Shown piece by piece: positions 48,601 through 54,123 of a stretch of 64,000 nucleotides of DNA. This DNA is from Elgaria multicarinata webbii. Lineage: Eukaryota > Chordata > Lepidosauria > Squamata > Anguidae. Made by a program: the position numbers and the translations under genes. Position 1 is the first letter of the stretch; each line of letters begins with the position of its first letter. The stretch lies in NCBI RefSeq assembly GCF_023053635.1, contig NC_086172.1, forward strand, positions 91,478,181-91,542,180. Direction: 5' to 3'. The notes under the pieces are model-generated. The model ran no database searches. It was not told where the DNA came from and was given only the letters and a program-made list of their open reading frames with translations.

Positions 48601-48902
48601 TGCTCCGGAAGCCGGAACGCAACTCCACCATGAAAACTTCCCAGAGTTCGCTTTCGCCGCTTTGTGTCGCTGGAGTTCGTACCGGCGAGCACGCACAGGA
48701 ATCAACGGCTTGGGGCCGACAGGGGGACCGGCGGGAAGGGTTAGGGGCCTGACTCTCGGAGTTGCCGCAAGAAAAGCGATAGCTTTTACTCACTCTCCAC
48801 CTGACTGCCCCCCCCCCACGATTTCCCGCTGCCCCCCCCCCCAAAAAAACTCACCTTCGCCACTAATGCCAACAGCGCCCAAAGCGCCGGCCAGAGCTTC
48901 AT
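26032..48902 (-). CDS. TNFRSF26-like: Death receptor of the TRAIL-receptor type (TNFRSF10/22/23/26 group), complete, 10 coding exons
   Basis: Predicted type I membrane receptor that binds a TNF-family ligand and recruits death-domain adaptors such as FADD. The ten exons sum to 1161 nt (386 aa plus stop) with every splice phase consistent. Residues 1-16 form a signal peptide (MKLWPALWALLALVAK). Residues about 26-148 carry cysteine-rich domains with CCKKCPAGTHVGEHC, CDECNSGFRMVRPC, CQCKEGYYCPPG and CIRCKTKCPEGKETVRKC. Residues 155-176 are one hydrophobic span followed by RKCRSKK. A Ser/Pro-rich linker runs to about 287. A death domain occupies about 292-375, with MRKSGLSENDIAKI and the LLDGL helix resembling DR5 (MRKLGLMDNEI, LLDAL). 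Fas (TNFRSF6) is the alternative, but the CRD spacing fits TRAIL receptors better. The CARS1 neighbour matches the mouse Tnfrsf22/23/26 site. Those mouse proteins lack a death domain, which this one keeps. Confidence 0.88.
26350..27690. other. TNFRSF intron 9
   Basis: Repeat fragments only: AATGCTGGGAGTTGTAGGGC near 26550-26600 (MITE half). No exon was recognised. Confidence 0.45.
27715..27892 (+). repeat. Retroposon 3' tail with TAA microsatellite
   Basis: TTTTATTATGATTTATTATG and CAGCACCATGTACATTGATG run into ATAAATAAATAAATAAT and about 13 TAA units. It ends seven bases before TNFRSF exon 9's donor side. Confidence 0.65.
27899..27968 (-). CDS. TNFRSF26-like: TNFRSF exon 9: linker before death domain
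   Basis: 70 nt, phase 0 to 1, donor GTGAGT. It codes LQVLESNKPQRVIVKKLSSE and RAE. Two AG acceptors six bases apart both keep frame, so L-Q at the start may be optional. The exon lies directly beside a TAA microsatellite on the intron side. Confidence 0.78.
28670..28830 (+). mobile_element. L2-type LINE 3' tail
   Basis: CCACCCAGAGAGCTTCGGCT and TTGGGCGGTATAAAAATGTA precede an AATAAAT tail. The same tail ends the L2 copies at 36510-36610 and 63610-63945. Confidence 0.7.
28840..29920. other. TNFRSF intron 8, nothing recognised beyond repeats
   Basis: Holds half of a palindromic MITE near 29115-29185 (CAGCCTGGTCCCTTCTAGAT) and a decayed L2-like end near 29490-29700. Confidence 0.4.
29926..30138 (-). 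CDS. TNFRSF26-like: TNFRSF exon 8: cytoplasmic linker
   Basis: 213 nt, 71 codons, phase 0 to 0, acceptor TTTATTTACAG, donor GTAAGG. The coded segment is Ser/Asn/Glu/Pro-rich without obvious fold, and includes EEPGFAIAPSAPPQQSEES. Symmetric phase makes it skippable without a frame change. Family resemblance here is low, as usual for this linker. Confidence 0.8.
30550..31035. repeat. Hairpin-rich segment in TNFRSF intron 7
   Basis: CACACTTCTCAATGATAGTG near 30957 pairs with the inverse CACCATTGAGAAGCGTG near 31007. AACTCCAC/GTGGAGTT pairs repeat throughout. It is probably a non-autonomous DNA element, but its ends are not resolved. Confidence 0.4.
31667..31689 (-). CDS. TNFRSF26-like: TNFRSF exon 7: 23-nt microexon
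   Basis: 23 nt, phase 1 to 0, coding the charged juxtamembrane peptide EKDGKDYL once joined to exon 6. A strong pyrimidine-rich acceptor and a perfect GTAAGT donor flank it. Without it exon 6 (phase 1) could not join exon 8 (phase 0), which is the best evidence that it is real. Confidence 0.78.
32430..32590. repeat. 81-bp tandem duplication
   Basis: Two nearly perfect 81-base units in tandem, each starting CTTCAAAAAAGTTCAAAGCT and ending GGAGGTTAATGCTTAT. It lies in TNFRSF intron 6. Confidence 0.92.
32622..32672. repeat. TG microsatellite
   Basis: Two TG runs separated by TAAG. Confidence 0.9.
32700..33900. other. TNFRSF intron 6, right part
   Basis: A repeat with GGGTTCACACATCATG near 33070 and GGGTTCACACAACATGACAA near 33428 may be the two ends of a DNA element. 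The rest is unremarkable. Confidence 0.4.
33908..34018 (-). CDS. TNFRSF26-like: TNFRSF exon 6: transmembrane segment
   Basis: 111 nt, phase 1 to 1. It codes a short stalk, a hydrophobic span of about 22 residues (LIWGLTSPFVVLLVVV and following), and a basic stop-transfer stretch RKCRSKK. Acceptor TTTTTAG, donor GTAATT. Confidence 0.86.
34050..35500. other. TNFRSF intron 5
   Basis: Unremarkable apart from short inverted pairs near 34800-35100 (CAATCGCTGGCTTCCTGGCA and GCCAGGAAGCCAACGATGG), likely another foldback element. Confidence 0.4.
35532..35605 (-). CDS. TNFRSF26-like: TNFRSF exon 5: last cysteine-rich segment
   Basis: 74 nt, phase 2 to 1. It codes CPEGKETVRKCSATTDMEC and a short stalk ending GPVPA. 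Compare DR5 CPRGMVKVGDCTPWSDIEC. The donor context (GGTACAGTATG) repeats that of exon 3. Confidence 0.87.
36320..36612 (+). mobile_element. Two L2-type LINE 3' tails in a row
   Basis: The first tail (AACCGCCCAGAGAGCTTTAC) ends in CAATCAATCAATAAA near 36450. The second (AACCGCCCAGAGAGCTTCGG) ends in AATAAATAAATAAATAAA near 36610. The second is less changed, hence younger. Confidence 0.7.
36620..38160. other. TNFRSF intron 4, left part, nothing recognised
   Basis: A perfect short palindrome TTCTGAACATTCCAGAATGT lies near 37300. Frames here are short and unlike known proteins. Confidence 0.4.
38280..38388 (-). CDS. TNFRSF26-like: TNFRSF exon 4: CRD2/CRD3
   Basis: 109 nt, phase 1 to 2. The acceptor follows a T-rich tract and the donor is a strong GTATGT. 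It codes FRMVRPCTVKSNTECQCKEG, then YYCPPGYEECIRCKT. A GTGCAA site 13 nt upstream would also keep frame but would delete the K-T-K-C spacing, so the GTATGT donor is preferred. Confidence 0.86.
39093..39537. mobile_element. Non-autonomous hAT (Charlie-like) element, 445 bp
   Basis: The ends are CATGGGTTCTCAAC and its inverse GTTGAGAACCACTG, close to the well-known Charlie-type CAGTGGTTCTCAAC terminus. Flanking 8-mers ATCGAGAC (39085-39092) and ATCTAGAC (39538-39545) differ at one base, as expected of an aged hAT 8-bp target duplication. No transposase frame. It lies in TNFRSF intron 3. Confidence 0.75.
39620..39660. repeat. CT microsatellite
   Basis: About 20 CT units. Confidence 0.95.
39900..40031 (-). 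CDS. TNFRSF26-like: TNFRSF exon 3: CRD1/CRD2
   Basis: 132 nt, phase 1 to 1. It codes GTHVGEHC, CMPCTEGEDYTKHENALLQC and LSCDECNS. EGEDYT-x-x-x-N-x-L-x-x-C closely resembles DR5 (YGQDYSTHWNDLLFC). The donor is GT followed by ACAGTATG, a weak context, but only this junction joins exon 4 in frame to give CNSGFRMVRPC. Confidence 0.88.
40685..40870 (+). mobile_element. tRNA-type SINE
   Basis: The head has pol III-like boxes: GTTCAGTGATGGAGC (A-box-like) and GGTTTGATTGT (B-box-like). The body contains AAACCCTGGAAAGCCACTGC and the end GTAAGGCAGCTTCCTATGTT. A second copy is at 61095-61300. Confidence 0.75.
40880..41515. other. TNFRSF intron 2 sequence
   Basis: GCCGCCTAGGGCGCAGTACT near 41315 pairs inversely with ATTGCCTAGGGCGCAAAATA near 41472 in part, suggesting a short DNA element at about 41280-41512. 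Otherwise unremarkable. Confidence 0.4.
41525..41655. repeat. Palindromic MITE-like repeat (AACTCCCAT family), divergent
   Basis: AGGCCCTCCAGATGTTTCAG and the inverse CAAACCTCCTGGAGGGCCAC around ATGATGGGAGC. Confidence 0.5.
42799..42911 (-). mobile_element. CR1 3' end fragment
   Basis: TCATAGAATCATAGAATAGC through TTGACAGATGCTTGTCCAG, the same 3' end as the CR1 at 2821-3454. Confidence 0.85.
42920..44040. other. TNFRSF intron 2, nothing recognised
   Basis: A short inverted pair lies near 43515-43555 (TTTTCACTAGACACTC and the inverse GACTAGTGAAAACTGC). No exon found. Confidence 0.4.
44048..44083. repeat. GT/AC microsatellite hairpin
   Basis: A GTGTGTGTGTGTGT run followed by ATATACATACACACACACAC, able to fold on itself. 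Confidence 0.85.
44569..44650 (-). CDS. TNFRSF26-like: TNFRSF exon 2: start of first cysteine-rich domain
   Basis: 82 nt, phase 0 to 1, acceptor CTCTTAG, donor GTAAGC. It codes VESPALRIN and then CNDGEYPYSGQCCKKCPA, the typical opening of a TNF-receptor CRD. The CC-x-x-C motif continues into the next exon as G-T-H-V-G-E-H-C. Confidence 0.88.
45052..45378. mobile_element. Palindromic MITE-like element, copy B
   Basis: The ends GGTGATCATATGGAAAGGAG and the inverse CTCCTTTCCATATGGTCACT enclose repeated inner arms (GTTAAAGCTGCAGGAGCCCT and its inverse). It is shared with 12985-13170. It lies in TNFRSF intron 1. Confidence 0.7.
45400..46240. other. TNFRSF intron 1, repeats or unrecognised
   Basis: No exon recognised. 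The segment grades into LINE 3' UTR sequence from about 46050. Confidence 0.4.
46050..46405 (+). mobile_element. LINE 3' region fragment
   Basis: CAAATTCATGGATGATAAGG, ATCAATGGCTGCTAGTCCTG and GATTAGATGGACCTTTGGTC are the inverse of the longer copy at 56395-57075. Confidence 0.65.
46420..48210. other. TNFRSF intron 1, nothing recognised
   Basis: AT-rich DNA with short frames only. Confidence 0.4.
48218..48350. mobile_element. Palindromic MITE with TGCAATCC ends
   Basis: GCAATCCAATGCATGTTTAG at the left and AAACTTGCATAGGATTGGCC at the right are inverted. Inner arms AGGCCTACAACTCCCAGCAT and AATGCTAGGAGTTGTAGGCC are near perfect. Partial copies lie near 20400, 24900 and 26540. Confidence 0.7.
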
Positions 48903-49150
48903 CGCCTTAGGGAACTTTCCAGGACTTCAGCTTGAAATCACGACGTACCTCTAAACGTCTTGCGCCGCGAAAACGTCCGAGTCGTATCACTGGGGTTGTG
49001 TGTGTGTGTGTGTGTTTTACCCAGCCCCAATGAATCCCAATCAGCGCTGCCGAGAAAAGTTATTAAGAGAGACAAAAGTTCGTCCGTCCGCCCGCCCGAC
49101 TGAGCCAAAACAAGAAGAGTTGCTTGCTGGACTCGAGGTGCTCAACGGAA
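48540..49150 (-). promoter_or_regulatory. CpG-rich promoter region of the TNFRSF gene
   Basis: A CG-dense block surrounds exon 1 of the receptor gene. It contains poly-C runs just inside intron 1 and a TG repeat near 48998-49014 upstream of the start. No TATA box was seen. Confidence 0.6.
48855..48902 (-). CDS. TNFRSF26-like: TNFRSF exon 1: start and signal peptide
   Basis: ATG opens a 16-codon exon coding a Leu/Ala/Trp-rich hydrophobic signal peptide and ending in phase 0 at a GTGAGT donor. This start was chosen because it is the first ATG that gives a leader in frame with the cysteine-rich exons and lies in the CpG island. Confidence 0.82.
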
Positions 49151-49159
49151 CGTGTTTCG

Positions 49160-49610
49160 TGGGGGAAAGCGGCTATTCTCGATTTCCTGTAAATATATCT
49201 ACGTAGTTAAACTACTCCGCCGTTCTCAAGCCCTTGCATAGAGCCATCCCCGCTTTTTTTACGTCACCCGCCACCACACCCTCCACAATCCCCACCTTCA
49301 TAAAGTTACAGGCCCCTCCTAAATGCACAGGCCAATCAAAGTGTTGCTTTTAAATGCACCTTGGTAGCCCTGCCCTGGTGGATACCGAGGCTGCGAGAAA
49401 AGGGAAACTTTTGCTACTACCCCTGTTTTGCTAAAACAGCCTGCAGCATCTGGGCGGGATATCCGGCCTCTGTGTGCTCGTGACTTCACTCTTTTTTCTG
49501 TCTGGCGTAGGCAGAAAGTGGTTGTTCGACGGTGTCTGTTGTGCTCTGCCATGGCAGGGCCCATTGGTTATCACCGATGCAGGCCAGTAGCCAGCCTAGA
49601 GAGCTTCGGT
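49160..49610. other. Upstream of the TNFRSF promoter, nothing recognised
   Basis: Moderately GC-rich. A CCATTGGTTA element is present near 49560, but no exon is supported. Confidence 0.4.
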
Positions 49611-49619
49611 TGAGGTGGT

Positions 49620-49682
49620 AGATGATGATGATGATGATGATGATGATGAAGAAGAAGAAGATGATGATGATGATGATGATTT
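49620..49682. repeat. GAT/GAA microsatellite
   Basis: GATGATGATGATGATGAT units, then GAAGAAGAAGAA, then GAT units again. Confidence 0.92.
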
Positions 49683-49916
49683 GGGGGCGGGGAGGGGCAG
49701 AAAAGTTTGTGATCAGCAGGGCTTTTTTAAAGTCAAAATTGTAAACTGATTTTATTTAACCCTCATTTTTGCAGCCATGCTACAATTTGTCTACATTCAA
49801 AAAAAATTCACTAAGCACCTTCAACAATTGTTACAATTCTTGCTGCAAAAAAGGTTTTTTTTAAAAAGAGGGGGGGGGGAGAATCAAGAATAAGCTGCAA
49901 CAAGAGTATTCTTATC

Positions 49917-51430
49917 ATAGAATCAGAGAGTTGATTCTATGAAGGGTCCATTAGGCCAACCCCCTGCTTGGAATCCAGTTAAAGCTTCCCTGACAGTCTG
50001 CTTGAATATCTCCAGTGACAGAGAGCCCAATGCCCCCTAGGCAGTTGTTTCCATGGTCTGACTGTTCTGAATAGGGGTGTGCATGGACCCCCCACTCCGC
50101 TTCACTTTAAGATCTGCCATTTTCGGATCGGCCCGCTCCGCCCCGCCCCCACTCCGCTTGTGCCCACTCCGCTCCGCTCGGAGCTCTGGATCCGGATCGG
50201 AGCTCCGGTCCCCCCCATAGGGGGGGTTACCGCGCCCTGCTGCCATCGCCCCCCATGCGGCGACGGCGGCAGAGCCCGGTAAGGGACCAAGGGGGAGGGG
50301 GCCTTACCTGCCTCCGTCCGCGGTCCGTCGCCATCTTCAATTGAGCCCGCGGTTCCACCAGGAAGTCTGGGCCGCAAGTGCGGCCCAGACTTCCTGGTGG
50401 AACCGCGGGCTCAATTGAAGATGGCGACGGACCGCGGACGGAGGCAGGTAAGGGAGAGGAGGGCGGGGGGCGTTACCGGGCCCTGCTGCTGTCGCCGCAT
50501 GGGCGACAGCGACAGCGGCAGGGCCCGGTAAACCCCACTTACCTTTCCGGCGGAGCTCCGGATCGAGGCGAAGGATCCGCCTTCACCTCGATCCTCTTCG
50601 CCACGCTCCGCCGGCCCCCCAATCCTCTTCGCCTCTGCCTTAAGGGCAGGCGAAGCCCCCCGCTCCGCTACTGCTTCTCCGGTCCGATTAGAAGCGGAGC
50701 ACATCCCTAGTTCTGAAGTGTTTTTTCTGATCTTCAACTGAAATCTACTTTTCTGTAACTTAAGCCCATTATTTCACATCCCTCAGTCTTGGGTATCAGA
50801 GAACAGATTGCAGCTCTCTTCAGTGTGACAACACTTTGGGTAACTTGAAAGGGTTATCAAATCCCTCCTCAGTCTTTTCAAGCCTAACATAGCCATTGCC
50901 TTCCATCTTGCCTTGTAGGACTTAATTTCTAGTCCCTTGATCATCTTTATTGCCTTTCTCTAAATTCATTCCAGTTTATCTGAATTCTTTGAAAGTGTGA
51001 TGTCTAGAACTGGACACGGTATTCAAAGTGAGGTCAGAGAAGAGTGGAACGATCACTTCCTGTGATTTTGAAAATATACTTGGATTGATGCAACCTAAAA
51101 TTGTGTTTGCCTTTTTTTGCAGCCACATCACACTGCTTACTCAAATTCAGCTTATGATTGACTACAACTCCAAGACTCTTTTTACATATACTCTTGCCAA
51201 GCTATCTATTCCCCATTTAATTTCTTTTTCCTAAATGGAGCGCTTTCCCCTTGTCTCATCAATTTCATTCTATTATTTTCTGCCCAGTCCTCTAACCTAT
51301 TAAGATCACTTTGAATTTTGTTTCTGTCTTCTAAAGTATTAGCTACCCCGCCACACACAATTTTGTCTCATCTGCAAAAGTTGGTAAGCATTCTCCCCCA
51401 ATATTTATCAGTGCTCTGACAATGCTTGGT
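49917..51430 (-). mobile_element. L3/CR1-type LINE 3' region, interrupted
   Basis: From ATAGAATCAGAGAGTTGATT at 49918 through GCCCATTATTTCACATCCCT and CTAACCTATTAAGATCACTT to TTTTGTCTCATCTGCAAAAG near 51362, the order is that of CR1/L3 3' ends on the minus strand. It is old and much changed. A hAT element at 50072-50709 splits it. Confidence 0.75.
50072..50709. mobile_element. hAT-type foldback element, 638 bp, with perfect 8-bp target duplication
   Basis: The ends are TAGGGGTGTGC and the inverse GCACATCCCTA. The 8-mer GTTCTGAA lies on both sides (50064-50071 and 50710-50717), the duplication length of hAT transposons. The centre is a near-perfect GC-rich palindrome around 50377 with arms of about 75 bases (GACTTCCTGGTGGAACCGCG). 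No transposase. It is non-autonomous and inserted in the L3/CR1 relic. Confidence 0.88.
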
Positions 51431-51439
51431 GGGGAATAT

Positions 51440-53400
51440 CAAGGCTCCAGTCTTTGAGAACTATATTACTTTCCCCATCTGAATGGGTCGAGAGTGAGAT
51501 CCAGAACTGCACCTTGCTCCTGGATAAGCAGGCAGAGTGGCCAAGAAGCCTTTTATCAACTGCACCCGTTGCACAGGTGTTGATCCTCTCTGGAGGAGGA
51601 GTGGGCAGCTTTAATATACGTATCCACTGGCTGTAAGGTTTAGGATAGATTCCTGCTGGGATGCGCAGGAGTGCGCTTGAAGAACACTCAGAAACAACAA
51701 TGGATGCAGAACTCTGCTGCTCACACTGCAAACTATAGGAGGGAAATTATTTCTGCTTTCTCCAGGGCTGGCATAAATTCCACCCCTCCATGTTGAGGGC
51801 ATTTGGATCCTGGGAAGGCCTTGGATCCTGCAGATTAAGGCTCTCCCCACCCATTTCATTTTAACTCCTCTTGATGTCAGAGCTCCAGTATCAGGAAGGT
51901 CACAGATGTGGAAGTTTCTGCAGGGGCTAGGAGTGGTGTGTGTGTGTGTGTCCCCAGGTTGGATGTCCCCTTCCAAGGGTGGCTTTTTCTCTCTGGAGGG
52001 AAGAGATCTGAACAATCCTATGGTCCATGAGATGTCCTTCCAGGGACTTTAGGATTGCAGCCTAGGTTTTCAAACCCAGTCCCATATCTCCTGCATCCCT
52101 TTAATATGATTGATCACCCCTTGAAGATTTGGAGCATGTTCTTGCCTCCTAAAGATTACATATATCTAAACCTTTAAATCAGGACCAGGAAGACTGTAGT
52201 CTTGAACAGTGGCTAGGAAATGCATCAAATAAATAATTACAGTTTAAAACCTGACTATGAGCTTCATCAGACGAGTGTTTTATCGCATGCTCATTACTGG
52301 CCACTCACAATTTTTCGTGGTTCCTTTTGATGATGCCATCTGCCTCCCTCATGTCTCCCACTCCTTCTGGTCTTCTTTCCATAATAAAATAAGACCCCAG
52401 TAAATCTGAATGTTGGGTGGGGGAGTGAAATGTGCTGCCATATCTTGCTGTGTGGGAAAAGCAGCGCGATAAAAACGCCCACTGAATGGGTCACGTGGTC
52501 ATTGTTTACTTTTTCTTTCTTCCCCGTGTGAAGAGGAAGTATTGTGGGACAGAAGTGTGTGTGGGGTGGGGTGGGAGCAATGGTAAGGAAACGTGCTACA
52601 CCCGTTTTCTGGCCTTCAGTCATCTCAGTCCCCTGGTGCCTGCTTTCGTAGGCCCAGGCTTCTTCTCCCCTTTCCTAGCCCTTTTTGCTTGCCTTACCTC
52701 TCTCTAGTACCGAGTGGCTTAGTCAAAGGCATCTAGACAGCTTCTGGGTTAGGCCAGCTTAGTCTATGACTGGGTTTGGATGACACTCTAACCCATGATG
52801 TTTATTTTTCAGAGTAACCCAGGATGGGTAAGTTTGTCATCTGTCATCCCCCCACCCCGCCCTCTCCCCTAGATAAGCCACCCTGGGAACTCATGGTGTG
52901 TTGTAAGAATGATTTTGCCCACGATGAGTTGGCGTGTCATCTGCCAGCCCTTCGTGGGTAAAGGGCATTGAGCAGTGAGCCACTTCGCAAGAGGGGCACA
53001 AAACCCCGGCTGCTCTTGCCCAGTGTCCTGCGGTCACCATTTGTGACTGCAGCCAAACCACTGCCCCATGCCCCTTTTCCCTTGCCACTGACACACCTTT
53101 GGGGGGGCTGTCACCCACCCACCCCCTTCACCCCCATCGATTCCCCCTTCCTGCCTTAGAGCATGATTGTGAATGGCTCCCGTTTATAAACATTTTCTCA
53201 GTCCTGTTTTTGCACAAGAACAGGGCCAGGAAACATTTCTCACATTTTCCTGAACCGGGGAACGTGCACAAATGGGGCCTCTGTTTATTTTTTAAAGATT
53301 CCACATGCAGAAAATTAGGGGGTTGGTGGATGGGAAATCCAAACCCAGTGTTGCCCCAACAGTCCTTTTGCCGGGGGTGGGGGTAGGGTTGGTCCCACCA
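51440..53400. other. Intergenic between PSMG1 and the TNFRSF gene, left part
   Basis: No exon recognised. GACTGGGTTTGGATGACACT near 52770 and the Cys-poor frames around 52900-53400 look like a decayed DNA element rather than coding DNA. Confidence 0.4.
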
Positions 53401-53410
53401 CCTGACTTCC

Positions 53411-53497
53411 CGCATGGGGCACTTTGAAAAACCAATGGAATCCTATGGAGATTATTACTCATAGACCTCCATTAGATTTTTGAAGTGCCCCATGCGG
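53411..53497. repeat. Short hairpin
   Basis: CCCGCATGGGGCACTTTGAA pairs with the inverse TTTTGAAGTGCCCCATGCGG across a loop of about 45 bases. It is probably the core of a foldback element at about 52770-53735. Confidence 0.6.
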
Positions 53498-53865
53498 AAC
53501 AGGGGGGCTCGGCAAGGGACATGACCCTCATCGGAACCAGGAAGGGGGACTTGATGGCAGACAAGATGGGTCTGCCACTAGGTCCCCTGGGATGCAGGGT
53601 GGAGGTCTGATGGGGGGAGAGGGAGACAGTGGTGCGATGGGTGCACTAACCATCCATGGAGGGTTGTTCACAAAACAACCCACCCTGCATGGCTACTCAC
53701 CCGTCATGACTTAACATGATGTGTCAGCAGCCCTAATGACAACTGTAGGCTTCTCCACATCTCCCACTACAGTACAGATTTTACCTTTGGTAGAAGCGTG
53801 TTGTGCCTTTCCTTGTATAAGAAAAGGGAACTCCTAAAGGGGGGGGGAGGGGAAAGTCCCAAACT

Positions 53866-53871
53866 TTTATT
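53866..53871 (-). terminator. Candidate poly(A) signal of PSMG1
   Basis: AATAAA on the minus strand, 181 bases after the PSMG1 stop. This implies a short 3' UTR. Confidence 0.6.
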
Positions 53872-54051
53872 TGTAGAAAATAAAAATGTCACATTTTAAT
53901 TCATTTTAGTCAGCAGAAGCCCACCCCACAATAGTCAGCACAGGTTCCGCTTCTAAAGAAACAACCACAACTTCCAAAGGCTTCCCAGCAGAGCGGCTGC
54001 AGCTTACACATTCCAAAGCTTGGAAGCATCCGTCAGTAATGATTCCCCAGT

Positions 54052-54123
54052 TTAAGTGTAGATGCTATCAATTTCATTAGTCGTAACCAATTTTGTCAGT
54101 ATTTCTGCACTTCTTGTTGAGTC
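54052..54123 (-). CDS. PSMG1: PSMG1 exon 7 and stop
   Basis: 72 nt including TAA, acceptor TGTGTTACCCAG. It codes DSTRSAEILTKLVTTNEIDS and IYT; human ends STEILKKLMTTNEIQSNIYT. It is too short to show up as an open frame on its own and was found by matching the family C-terminus. Confidence 0.92.
   Translation of the reverse strand, partial: DSTRSAEILTKLVTTNEIDSIYT

Noticed and set aside
48503-48844. Minus-strand 113-codon frame just downstream of TNFRSF exon 1
   Set aside because: It lies inside intron 1 after a good GTGAGT donor. It is open because the CpG island has few stops.
50037-50737. Frames and CpG richness suggesting a gene promoter at 50.1-50.7 kb
   Set aside because: The segment is a foldback transposable element with an 8-bp target duplication; the CG content is that of the element.
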